IMG/VR virus record: IMGVR_UViG_3300022725_000334
Coordinates: 1 to 34,590 of that record
Origin: a virus
Length of the DNA stretch: 34,590 bases
Reading direction: 5' to 3' (one strand)
In this document: positions 23,036-30,186 of the stretch, one piece after another
Layout: every line of letters begins with the position of its first letter
How positions within the stretch are numbered: position 1 is the first letter of the stretch
Translations under genes and position numbers: made by a program
Notes under the pieces: generated by a model
Told to the model about the DNA's origin: nothing
Seen by the model: the letters and a program-made list of their open reading frames with translations, nothing else
The model's database searches: none

Positions 23036-23105
23036 CTATGGGTTCGGGCGCGGGAGAGAACCTTCGGGTTCGCCGTTTCCTTAGACGCGGTAACGCCAAT
23101 CTCTT
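23036..23105 (+). ncRNA. C4-type (P1 c4 / P4 CI-like) antisense immunity RNA
   Basis: The short antisense core CCTTAGAC (23079-23086) and ACGCCAATC (23093-23101) is complementary to two sets of target sequences, at 22974-22998 and 23121-23163. Upstream in the same RNA is a hairpin GAACC-TTCG-GGTTC (23058-23071) with a stable UUCG tetraloop. CCG/CGG (23073-23075 with 23088-23090) would present CCUUAGA in a loop. This order (target, antisense, target) before a replication gene matches P4 seqA-seqB-seqC and the P1/P7 c4 system. The exact ends are estimates; processing from the leader transcript is assumed. Confidence 0.8.
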
Positions 23106-23120
23106 GCGTCCGGCCCGCCC

Positions 23121-23163
23121 GATTGGCGTCGAGCGAGCTGGACTGGATCAAAACAGTCTAAGG
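23121..23163 (+). promoter_or_regulatory. C4/CI antisense RNA target site 2 overlapping a ribosome binding site (seqC-like)
   Basis: GATTGGCGT (23121-23129) and AGTCTAAGG (23155-23163) repeat the target motifs, here with a 26-base gap. The second motif runs into AAGGAG, the Shine-Dalgarno for ATG 23173, so pairing with the antisense RNA would cover the ribosome site directly. This parallels c4 control of icd in P1. Confidence 0.8.
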
Positions 23164-23172
23164 AGTCTCGCT

Positions 23173-23415
23173 ATGGGCAAACAACACCCGCAGTCTATCC
23201 GCCTTGTCACTGCCGATCTTTGGCATGAACTTGACGATCTGACCTTTACAATCGCGCAACTCGCCGCCAGCCTGCCGTCCACGTTGGAAGAACTGGACCG
23301 CTACACCCCCACAGATCAACGCCGCCTGATTGCCAAAAAGGCACAGATCGAAAACACCATCGCATTCTTGCGCCAAAAACTCACCGACATGCCCAAAGCC
23401 AACGGCGGTGCGTGA
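23173..23415 (+). CDS. Small early protein under C4 RNA control (Kil-like position)
   Basis: The 80-aa product has no recognised domain. It is helical with heptad-like leucines (ADLWHELDDLTFTIAQLAAS; QIENTIAFLRQKLTDM), so a coiled coil is likely. ATG at 23173 has a good AAGGAG site 9 bases upstream that is also part of antisense target site 2. P4 has the kil gene and P1 has icd in the equivalent position, both toxic division inhibitors. Function here is inferred from position only. Confidence 0.8.
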   Translation: MGKQHPQSIRLVTADLWHELDDLTFTIAQLAASLPSTLEELDRYTPTDQRRLIAKKAQIENTIAFLRQKLTDMPKANGGA

Positions 23416-23717
23416 TGTCACAGGTGAAACAGCGTTACTTCCACACACAGTTTGAAGTAGACGGCAGTGTTTGCGTCTATGTCGGGCATGAGCCTTTTTG
23501 CATCGTTCCCACCGAGGCCCTGGGCGACCGCCTTGCCGATGTGCTGAACGAGATTGTGGACCACAACGTCCAGAACCTGACGGCGGACAAAGTCTTTATT
23601 GGTCTGGACCCCAGCCAAGGCCCTGACATGGGGGCCATCGTCAGTTGGCGCACGAACGACGGCAAACTGATTTTCAACGACATCGCCACGACCATCGGCA
23701 TACAAGACCAGGGATAA
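23415..23717 (+). CDS. Uncharacterised early protein upstream of primase
   Basis: ATG at 23415 overlaps the previous stop (GTGATG), giving 100 aa. The sequence is mixed alpha/beta with a middle helix (ALGDRLADVLNEIVDHNVQN) and a C-terminal VSWRTNDGKLIFND strand region. I recognise no family. It is coupled to the 80-aa gene and sits 7 bases before the primase-helicase, so it probably belongs to the replication operon. Confidence 0.75.
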   Translation: MSQVKQRYFHTQFEVDGSVCVYVGHEPFCIVPTEALGDRLADVLNEIVDHNVQNLTADKVFIGLDPSQGPDMGAIVSWRTNDGKLIFNDIATTIGIQDQG

Positions 23718-23724
23718 GAATAAG

Positions 23725-26421
23725 ATGGGGGTATTACGCCAGGACGTGCGCGAAGAGGTAATCGGCCTTTTAAAACAGCGCTTTCAATTCAAAGAGCGGG
23801 GGGATTGGTTCCGCCAAGGAACATGCCCGGATTGTGGCAAGAAAGAACTGTACGCCCATGCCACCGACCCATGGTCGGTAATATGTGGCCGTCTGAATAA
23901 GTGCGCCTATGAAAGCGACGTTAAAAGCCTGTTCCCCGAAGCGTTTGAGAATTTCAACAAACGTTTCCCTGCCAATGACGACGATCCCAACGCCACCGCC
24001 GATGCCTACATGCATCATGCGCGTGGTTTCCCGATCAAGGAAATCAAGGGCTGGTACCGACAGGGGAAGTACTGGAACCCAAACGCTGAGAGCAGCCGCC
24101 AAGGGACCGCCACCGTCCTGTTTGACATCGACAAGGAAAACGGCATCGCCATGGAACGGTTTATCGAAACCGTGACCGTGATTGATCCCAGGGATGGTTC
24201 TAAAGACGTGCGCCGAGCCAACTTTATCGGTAGTCACCGTGGCCTGTGGTGGGTACCACCGGGGCTTGAAATCAAGAAGCATTCCGAAATCTGGATTGTC
24301 GAAGGCATCATCGACGCGATCGCGTTGAACCTGTCCGGTATCAAGGCCGTGGCGATTTTGTCCGCCGGAAACTTCCCGGCAAAAATGCTGGAAAAACTTG
24401 ATAAATCCGTCAAGCTGGTCTGGGCATTGGACGACGACAAGGCAGGCCGCAGCTACACCAAACGCCACCACAAACGCGCCGTGGAAATGGGTTTTGAAAG
24501 TTCCGCCGCCATTCTGCACACCAACAGCAAAGACAAGGTTGACTGGAACGACGCCTATCAACGCGGCTGGCTGAATGCCAAAAACGGCGAGGTAAAAGGT
24601 CCGCGCGATCGAAATATTAAGAATTACCGCTATCACGGCGAACAATTGCTGGCCCCGTCCCCCTTTGAAAAAGGCATCTCGACGTGGCGCTATCTATGCA
24701 AAAACGAATTTGCCCTGACCTTTAACAAAAAGGTCTACTGGTTTAACCTGGACGTTGACAAATTCACCAAGGAAATCAACAACGACGAAGGATCGGGCAC
24801 AGAACAAGAAAGACGTGAACGTGCGGCGCGCAATTCCGGCGCTGTCTTTGAGATTTCCAACTGTCACTTTCAGTTTTTATACTTCCTGAAATCCGAACAT
24901 ACAGACGAAAGCTGGTATTACGCCAAGGTTGATTTCCCCCATGGCCGCCACATCATTAAAAACACCTTCACCGGTGCCCAGGTCGCCAGTGCGTCTGAAT
25001 TTAAAAAACGCCTGTTATCGATCGCACCCGGGGCCTTGTTCCAGGGGAACGGGAAACAACTGGATTGGATTGTCCGCCGGCACCTGACCGATATTAAAAT
25101 CGTCCAGACCGTGGATTTCATCGGCTACGCCAAGGAACACGGGGCCTATATCTTCAACGATATCGCCATCAAGGATGGGCAGGTTTACAAAATCAACGAA
25201 GAAGACTTTTTCGAAGTCGGCAAGCTGTCTATCAAATCCTTGCTGGAATCTCTGGTCTTTGAAATTGGCGAGAAAAAACACTATAGCGAAAAATGGAAAG
25301 ATCACGTTTGGAACGCCTACCGTGAAAAAGGCATGGTTGCCGTTGCCTTCTTTATCGGGACCTTGTTTGCAGAACAGATCCGGGCACGACACAAAAGCTT
25401 TCCTTTCCTGGAAATTGTCGGGGAACCCGGGACCGGTAAATCCACCCTGATTGAATTTGCATGGAAACTGTTGGGCCGCGACGATTACGAAGGTTTTGAC
25501 CCCAACAAATCCACAAACGCAGGGCGCGCGCGGAATTTCTCCCAAGTTGCCAATATGCCGGTTTGCCTGATTGAGTCTGATCGCGAAGACAGCGCCAAGG
25601 CCAAACAGTTTGATTGGGATGAACTAAAGACCGCCTACAACGGGCGCGCCAGTCGGTCACGCGGGGTAAAAAATGCCGGACACGACACAAGTGAAAGCCC
25701 CTTTCGCGGGTCCATCCTGATTTCGCAAAATGCTGCCGTTGATGCCTCCCAAGCCATTATGGAACGGATTTGCGCTTTGGACTTCAAGGTTGCCGAACAA
25801 AGCCCGGAAACCAAGATTGCCGCCGATGCCCTCGCAACCTTGCCGGTTGAGCAACTGAGCTACTTTCTGATCAAGGTTTGTACGCAGGAAAAAGCGGTTT
25901 TGGATATTTTCAACAAAAAGGCGATTGAATACGAACAGCAAATCTTTGCCTTGCCGGATATCAAGCTTTACCGGATCGCCAAAAACTATGGACAACTACG
26001 GGCCTTGGTCGATGCCATGGCCATGTTGATCGACCTGAACCCGGAACAAAAACAAATAATCCACCAATACCTGACCGACGCCGCTGTGGAACGTCAACAT
26101 GCCATCGGGGCAGACCCCAAGGAACTGAACGAGTTCTGGGAGGCGTTTGACTACATGACCACAATCGACAAAACGTTGAACCATGCGCGCAATGAGGACC
26201 CGGACCGCCCGACAGAAATCTATCTGAACCCCAACCAGGTACAGAAACGCGCATTCGAACTGCACCAGAATATCCCGCCCATGAACGAGTTAAAGAAAAT
26301 GCTCAAGGACGGGAAAAGGTGGAAATTCATCACCATCAAGGCCGTGAACTCGCCACACCAAAGACTAAACGGCGATGTCTGGACCTTGAAATGTTGGTGT
26401 TTCGCAAGAAACCCCGACTAA
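23725..26421 (+). CDS. P4-alpha-like replication protein: zinc finger, TOPRIM primase and helicase
   Basis: This 898-aa protein should prime and unwind phage DNA. A zinc finger with C34-P-D-C37, C54 and C60 is at the N-terminus. A TOPRIM domain follows with E193 (WIVEGIIDAIAL) and the DxD pair D236/D238 (WALDDDKAGRSY). A central DUF927-like part precedes a P-loop ATPase with GEPGTGKST (566-574, K572) and Walker B VCLIESDRE at about 614-622. This layout matches TOPRIM-helicase proteins such as P4 alpha and other phage primase-helicases, and is not P2 gpA. No HUH endonuclease occurs in the window, so theta-type rather than rolling-circle replication is likely. Confidence 0.92.
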   Translation: MGVLRQDVREEVIGLLKQRFQFKERGDWFRQGTCPDCGKKELYAHATDPWSVICGRLNKCAYESDVKSLFPEAFENFNKRFPANDDDPNATADAYMHHARGFPIKEIKGWYRQGKYWNPNAESSRQGTATVLFDIDKENGIAMERFIETVTVIDPRDGSKDVRRANFIGSHRGLWWVPPGLEIKKHSEIWIVEGIIDAIALNLSGIKAVAILSAGNFPAKMLEKLDKSVKLVWALDDDKAGRSYTKRHHKRAVEMGFESSAAILHTNSKDKVDWNDAYQRGWLNAKNGEVKGPRDRNIKNYRYHGEQLLAPSPFEKGISTWRYLCKNEFALTFNKKVYWFNLDVDKFTKEINNDEGSGTEQERRERAARNSGAVFEISNCHFQFLYFLKSEHTDESWYYAKVDFPHGRHIIKNTFTGAQVASASEFKKRLLSIAPGALFQGNGKQLDWIVRRHLTDIKIVQTVDFIGYAKEHGAYIFNDIAIKDGQVYKINEEDFFEVGKLSIKSLLESLVFEIGEKKHYSEKWKDHVWNAYREKGMVAVAFFIGTLFAEQIRARHKSFPFLEIVGEPGTGKSTLIEFAWKLLGRDDYEGFDPNKSTNAGRARNFSQVANMPVCLIESDREDSAKAKQFDWDELKTAYNGRASRSRGVKNAGHDTSESPFRGSILISQNAAVDASQAIMERICALDFKVAEQSPETKIAADALATLPVEQLSYFLIKVCTQEKAVLDIFNKKAIEYEQQIFALPDIKLYRIAKNYGQLRALVDAMAMLIDLNPEQKQIIHQYLTDAAVERQHAIGADPKELNEFWEAFDYMTTIDKTLNHARNEDPDRPTEIYLNPNQVQKRAFELHQNIPPMNELKKMLKDGKRWKFITIKAVNSPHQRLNGDVWTLKCWCFARNPD

Positions 26422-26426
26422 ACCAA

Positions 26427-26471
26427 GAACGGCCTGCCGAGCCCTGAGAAAGCTTTACCGGCAGACCGTTC
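26427..26471. repeat. Imperfect 13-base inverted repeat between primase and XRE genes
   Basis: GAACGGCCTGCCG (26427-26439) and CGGCAGACCGTTC (26459-26471) pair at 12 of 13 positions around a 19-base loop. There is no T-tract. A related hairpin with GGAACGG/CGTTCC ends lies at 26989-27064 on the other side of the XRE gene. Confidence 0.6.
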
Positions 26472-26498
26472 CAACCCTTTAAGAAAAGGAAATGCACT

Positions 26499-26972
26499 AT
26501 GGCTAAAAAACAAACGGGTAACAAGACAAACCACCACAACCCCACATCGGGACGTGGCGAAGGCCCCAATCCGATCGACATCCACGTCGGTAAACGCCTG
26601 ACCGAATTACGCACCCTGCGCGGCCTGACACAAGGCCAGCTTGGCGTGGCAATCGGCGTCAGCTTTCAACAAATCCAGAAATATGAACGCGGCGCGAACC
26701 GCGTATCGGCCAGCAAGTTGTACCAAATCGCCAAGACCATGGGCGTGGCAGTCGGATACTTCTTTGAAGATATGCCCGACATTATTACCCAGACCGACAG
26801 TCTGGCCGACGTTGACGTGGTGGCCCTGGGCGAGTGCTACGACGAAATGCACCGTCGCCAGCAACTGGAACTAAACCGCCTGTTTTCAAAGGCGAAGGAC
26901 CGCAAATTGCGCAAAAAGTTCCTGGACTTGGCCGCTGCCCTTTTCAACACGGATAGCGAGATTGCGGCCTAA
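26499..26972 (+). CDS. XRE-family regulator of alphaproteobacterial type
   Basis: The HTH spans about residues 29-83: HVGKRLTELRTLRGLTQGQLG, then VSFQQIQKYERGANRVSASKLYQIAK. It is followed by VAVGYFFEDMPD. This exact pattern (NPIDIHVGKRL ... FQQIQKYERGANR ... YFFEDMP) is a widespread alphaproteobacterial XRE type, which supports the host assignment. The C-terminal half is helical and charged. An AAGGAAATG site precedes ATG. It is flanked by two similar hairpins that might be its operators. It may control the downstream early genes. Confidence 0.88.
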   Translation: MAKKQTGNKTNHHNPTSGRGEGPNPIDIHVGKRLTELRTLRGLTQGQLGVAIGVSFQQIQKYERGANRVSASKLYQIAKTMGVAVGYFFEDMPDIITQTDSLADVDVVALGECYDEMHRRQQLELNRLFSKAKDRKLRKKFLDLAAALFNTDSEIAA

Positions 26973-26988
26973 TCGCCGCTGACTGGAT

Positions 26989-27064
26989 CGGAACGGCACC
27001 GGCACTTTTCGCAGGTTTAAAAAGCGAACAGCGTCGAAGACACACCGCCGCCGGTGTCGTTCCG
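26989..27064. repeat. 15-base inverted repeat with 46-base spacer after the XRE gene
   Basis: CGGAACGGCACCGGC (26989-27003) and GCCGGTGTCGTTCCG (27050-27064) pair at 14 of 15 positions (the exception is a G-T pair in RNA). The spacer holds a second small stem (TTCGC at 27008-27012 with GCGAA at 27024-27028). It fills most of the 120-base gap between the XRE gene and the next gene. It is too long a stem for chance, and has no T-tract. Confidence 0.65.
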
Positions 27065-27092
27065 GTATCACTCTTGAATAAAGGTTATCACC

Positions 27093-27434
27093 ATGTCTGA
27101 TAATGCTGACATTGACCAAAACGTCGCACTGGCCTGCGATCTTTTGAAAGCCCGCGCCGCCATAGGACTGGAAAGATACGGGTGCCCGACCACGGATATC
27201 GAACAGCTTGATGAAATCCAGCATGCTCTGGAAGAAGCCAACGACCTGTTTGTCTATCTGATCCAGACACAACGCGCCATGCAGATGCTGGTCGCAGACA
27301 AACGCAACATGATCAAGGCAATTCATTGGTTTATGGATAATGCCGAAATTATCAAGCCTCTGCCTGACCATGTGAAAGACACACTGGCCCTCATTGAACG
27401 CGACCGTGCAAACGTTCAAGGGGGTGCCAAATGA
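27093..27434 (+). CDS. Uncharacterised helical early protein
   Basis: The 113-aa product is helical and acidic, with EQLDEIQHALEEANDLFVYL and FMDNAEIIKPLPDHVKDTLALIERD. I recognise no family. ATG has AAAGG 10 bases upstream. It overlaps the next gene by ATGA, so the two are coupled. Confidence 0.75.
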   Translation: MSDNADIDQNVALACDLLKARAAIGLERYGCPTTDIEQLDEIQHALEEANDLFVYLIQTQRAMQMLVADKRNMIKAIHWFMDNAEIIKPLPDHVKDTLALIERDRANVQGGAK

Positions 27435-28060
27435 TCCCCGGACTGACCCCGCGCGTAAATATTCAGGCTGAAATCGCTGCCCATTTGGATACAGCAGTCC
27501 AAAGACGTCCGCGCCCGATCCCCAATGTGCGCAACGCGATTGAACTGGCCCAGATCCCCTGGTTATTCCAGGAGGTCGCCTGGAACTTCAAAACCGGGTT
27601 GGAAGACGCTGGCGAGGCGGGCAACTGGCAACATCAAAAGGCCAGCCTGCTTGTGCCCGCATTTCAATCCATCGCCGAAGAACCGACAGACGGATGTTAT
27701 ATCCCCGACAGCTATATCAAGCGCGTTAATCGGTGCATTGATATCGTCATTCTGCCTTTCAGCCAGCGGCGTGTAACCGGTGTCTTTATGGTCAAGTCCA
27801 TGCTGGATTTGCTGGTTGAAGACGGATGCCTCGACCCGATCCCCGCAAACAGTGACTTTGAACAAGCCTACATCCACCTGGTCAGTATCATGACCGCCAC
27901 CGATGTGGACCAAGGGCTTGTGGACAACGCCGATATCTGGAACGCCGCAACCAAACAGGCCAAGAAAACCATTCGGGAGCTACGCCGCCGGGAAAACCTG
28001 TACAACCTGCCGCCGGGCAAGACCTCGGCCTGCGATGTGAAGGGACTGTCCAATGGCTAA
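27431..28060 (+). CDS. Uncharacterised early protein
   Basis: This 209-aa protein has a mixed composition with tryptophans in the first half (LAQIPWLFQEVAWNFKTGLED) and a basic C-terminus (KQAKKTIRELRRRENLYNLPPG). No signal or membrane segment is seen. I do not recognise the family. Coupled starts on both sides (ATGA upstream, 8-base overlap downstream) mark it as part of the same early operon. Confidence 0.75.
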   Translation: MIPGLTPRVNIQAEIAAHLDTAVQRRPRPIPNVRNAIELAQIPWLFQEVAWNFKTGLEDAGEAGNWQHQKASLLVPAFQSIAEEPTDGCYIPDSYIKRVNRCIDIVILPFSQRRVTGVFMVKSMLDLLVEDGCLDPIPANSDFEQAYIHLVSIMTATDVDQGLVDNADIWNAATKQAKKTIRELRRRENLYNLPPGKTSACDVKGLSNG

Positions 28061-28433
28061 TATGTCCTTTTTCTTCACACAGGAACAATTTCGCAACCGT
28101 ACGAAAACCGTGACCCGGCGCTTTGCCTGGGACCGGCTCAAAGTTGGGCAAGTTCTACAGGCCGTTGAAAAATCGCAGGGCCTGAAAAAAGGGGAAACAG
28201 TCAAGGCCCTTGGCAAGATACGCATCGTGTCCATCACTCAGGAACGCACAGACGCCATCTTGCACCGCCCGGATTCACTGGCCGAGGTCGCCCGCGAAGG
28301 CTTCCCCGACATGACACCGCAGGAATTCGTCACCTTCCTGTGTAAAGGCAACAAGAAAACCGCCCGCGACATCGTCAACCGCATCGAATTTGAATATGTG
28401 GACGACGACCAGCCGGGCACCTCAAACCCATGA
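28053..28433 (+). CDS. ASCH-like phage protein
   Basis: The 126-aa product begins ANMSFFFTQEQFRNRTKTVTRRFAWDRLKVGQ. The shape S.F.T..Q...RTKTVTRR...L..G....A..K is that of small ASCH/PUA-like phage proteins, a fold that binds modified RNA or DNA. Later LGKIRIVSITQERTDAIL and GFPDMTPQEFVTFLC fit the same group, as does the closing VNRIEFEYV. Function is unproven. An alternative ATG lies at 28062. Confidence 0.75.
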   Translation: MANMSFFFTQEQFRNRTKTVTRRFAWDRLKVGQVLQAVEKSQGLKKGETVKALGKIRIVSITQERTDAILHRPDSLAEVAREGFPDMTPQEFVTFLCKGNKKTARDIVNRIEFEYVDDDQPGTSNP

Positions 28434-28543
28434 CAGAATTCCTCGCCGTCCTGTTCTACGCCTTGGCGCTAACACCCTCGATCGCCATCGCCCTAAAACC
28501 CGACCCACAGGACGGCGAGGAAACCAAGGAGAAAGAAACATGA
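28430..28543 (+). CDS. 37-aa membrane-anchored micro-protein (tentative)
   Basis: ATG at 28430 overlaps the previous stop (CATGA) and gives 37 codons: a hydrophobic segment (FLAVLFYALALTPSIAIAL) and a charged tail (KPDPQDGEETKEK). Its stop overlaps the next ATG (ACATGA), so the reading frame is coupled on both sides, supporting translation. The same DNA contains a perfect 15-base inverted repeat (28439-28453 with 28508-28522), which may be the real function of the region. Confidence 0.5.
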   Translation: MTEFLAVLFYALALTPSIAIALKPDPQDGEETKEKET

Positions 28544-28725
28544 CAGAGGAACCTATGAGCCATGAAACCAAGAATTCACCTTGGGACGACAGGTTTACTT
28601 GCCCGGGCTGCTACAGCGATTTCGACACCATACAGGAAGGCACTCACACCTGCCCTGAATGCGACCGGGATGTCGAATGCGAAATCGAACACGCGCCCGT
28701 CTATGTGGCGCGGATCATGGAATAG
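28540..28725 (+). CDS. Small zinc-ribbon protein
   Basis: This 61-aa product has two CxxC knuckles, CPGC near residue 21 and CPEC near 38, in RFTCPGCYSDFDTIQEGTHT and CPECDRDVECEIEH. It probably binds zinc and may contact nucleic acid or a protein partner. An AAGGAGAAAGAAAC site is upstream of ATG 28540; a second ATG is at 28555. Confidence 0.75.
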   Translation: MTEEPMSHETKNSPWDDRFTCPGCYSDFDTIQEGTHTCPECDRDVECEIEHAPVYVARIME

Positions 28726-28738
28726 GAGAGGCTGGAAA

Positions 28739-29065
28739 ATGCAAATCACAATGGAAGAATACGGGCAATCACTCGAAAGTCTCATCTCTTTAGCACAAGG
28801 CAACAGCGTTGCATCCAAGGCTGCGGCACAGGTTGTTTTGTCCATTTACAACGGCTTCAACTGGCATGTTGACCTGACCGACCTTTGCGAACTCGACGGC
28901 AATTATTTTCAAGATGCAATCGCCGTAATCCGTGGTCGCGTCCAATTGCACACCGAACCACAGCACATGATTGGTGATGGCTCACAGGTCTTTGGACGCC
29001 TTTGCCGCAAGTGGGGTGGTGAACTCCGTACAGATACCCGTTACCAGCACTATGCACGTCTTTAA
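28739..29065 (+). CDS. Uncharacterised early protein (DUF7673-like)
   Basis: The 108-aa product contains WHVDLTDLCELDGNYFQDAI and VIRGRVQLHTEPQHMIGDG, a pattern I have seen repeatedly in small phage and plasmid proteins of unknown role. ATG 28739 follows a TAGGAGAGG junction after the zinc-ribbon gene. No catalytic motif is visible. Confidence 0.75.
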   Translation: MQITMEEYGQSLESLISLAQGNSVASKAAAQVVLSIYNGFNWHVDLTDLCELDGNYFQDAIAVIRGRVQLHTEPQHMIGDGSQVFGRLCRKWGGELRTDTRYQHYARL

Positions 29066-29078
29066 AGGAGATTATTCA

Positions 29079-29426
29079 ATGTCGTTTATCAAAGAAGATA
29101 ATTTGCGCCACGTCTTGCCTTTGGCGAACCACCAACGTTGGCTGGCAACTCAAGCTGAACCTTTCAATGGCAATGATGATCACGGATGGTTAGCAGCCTG
29201 TGAATTGATCGAACGAGAGTTACGAAAAATTGATAATCGGGAAGTCGTCATTACTGTCGATGGTGAAGAATTCGAACGCATGATTTGCTCTTTGGACGGT
29301 GCATATGAGCAAAGAAACGTCCGTTTAAAAGGTGGAAAAACACCGGAGGGGAAGCCCTATGAAATGCAAATCATAATCACAGTGAACGAAGATGATTTCA
29401 TCAAGAAACCGTCAGAGCAAACGTAA
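29079..29426 (+). CDS. Uncharacterised early protein
   Basis: The 115-aa product starts SFIKEDNLRHVLPLANHQRW. A helical ACELIERELRKID region precedes a beta-rich end (VVITVDGEEFERMICSL; EMQIIITVNEDDF). An AAAGGAG site fused to the previous stop drives it. Family unknown. Confidence 0.72.
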   Translation: MSFIKEDNLRHVLPLANHQRWLATQAEPFNGNDDHGWLAACELIERELRKIDNREVVITVDGEEFERMICSLDGAYEQRNVRLKGGKTPEGKPYEMQIIITVNEDDFIKKPSEQT

Positions 29427-29437
29427 GGATTAAAAAT

Positions 29438-29881
29438 ATGACAAAAACTTCAATGGACTTTTCAGAGGCCATGGCACGTTTCGATAATATAATTCATGTG
29501 GCATCGGCTGTGGCAAACGGTTGCGCATTCCCTCGCTCGTTTGAAGATTTCTGTGAAATGGAACTGCCGGACAACGACGATGCAGACCTGCTTCAAGACC
29601 TGCCGGTGCTTAAAGTCTTGTTGTCAGAATGGGATGGCGAAATTCCATGCGCAGAAGACGTTTGCAACGCCATTCAAGACGTAGGCGGCTATCTGGTGCA
29701 GTTTGCAACACCTGTTCGTAAACACCATTCAGAGACTGGTTGCAGCTATAGCTGGGGCTATTACTCAACTGAATGGCGTTGGTTCAAAACGATGGAAGAG
29801 GCCGAAGCAGGCTTGTTGCAATGGGTTGAAGTCAAGGAATTGAAAGCCCTCGAAAAGCTCCGCGCATCCCAAGAGAAATAA
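29438..29881 (+). CDS. Uncharacterised acidic early protein
   Basis: This 147-aa product is acidic, with ELPDNDDADLLQDLPVLKVLL and an aromatic stretch (GCSYSWGYYSTEWRWFKTMEE) near residues 100-120. No family is recognised. Its stop is not fused to the next Shine-Dalgarno; an AAGGAG at 29895 serves the next gene. Confidence 0.72.
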   Translation: MTKTSMDFSEAMARFDNIIHVASAVANGCAFPRSFEDFCEMELPDNDDADLLQDLPVLKVLLSEWDGEIPCAEDVCNAIQDVGGYLVQFATPVRKHHSETGCSYSWGYYSTEWRWFKTMEEAEAGLLQWVEVKELKALEKLRASQEK

Positions 29882-29910
29882 CAAGACGCAACAGTAAGGA
29901 GAATTCAGAG

Positions 29911-30147
29911 GTGAAAACAGTGTCTTGGGAACAAGCTAAACAGATCGGCTCTGCACTTGCCGCTCAGTGGCAACCAATTGAGACCGCCCCAAAGGATAAA
30001 ATGGTTCTGTGTTATTGGGAGGATGGCTCGTTTAGCGTGTCAAAATACTACCACGCAAAAGAATGTTGGGCCTATCGAATGGACGATGTTCGGTTATTCC
30101 CCACTCACTGGATGCCACTGCCACCCAAACCAAAAACCGCCGATTAG
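29911..30147 (+). CDS. DUF551-like small protein
   Basis: The 78-aa product has the DUF551 pattern: QWQPIETAPKDKMVLCYWEDG and the ending THWMPLPPKP. Such proteins are common, usually single-copy, in phage early regions; their function is unknown. The start is GTG at 29911, 11 bases after an AAGGAG site. No ATG fits. Confidence 0.8.
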   Translation: MKTVSWEQAKQIGSALAAQWQPIETAPKDKMVLCYWEDGSFSVSKYYHAKECWAYRMDDVRLFPTHWMPLPPKPKTAD

Positions 30148-30186
30148 AACGTAAGGATTTTGGGCCGATCGGAACAGAGAGGAACC

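Noticed and set aside
22747-23415. 222-codon frame running from inside ogr to the end of the 80-aa gene
   Set aside because: Its first part overlaps the zinc-finger gene in another frame and the middle is the C4 RNA locus. Only the part from ATG 23173 has a ribosome site.
23770-24645. 291-codon minus-strand frame antisense to the primase
   Set aside because: It mirrors the zinc-finger and TOPRIM coding sequence, which has all catalytic motifs; no ribosome site or domain is seen.
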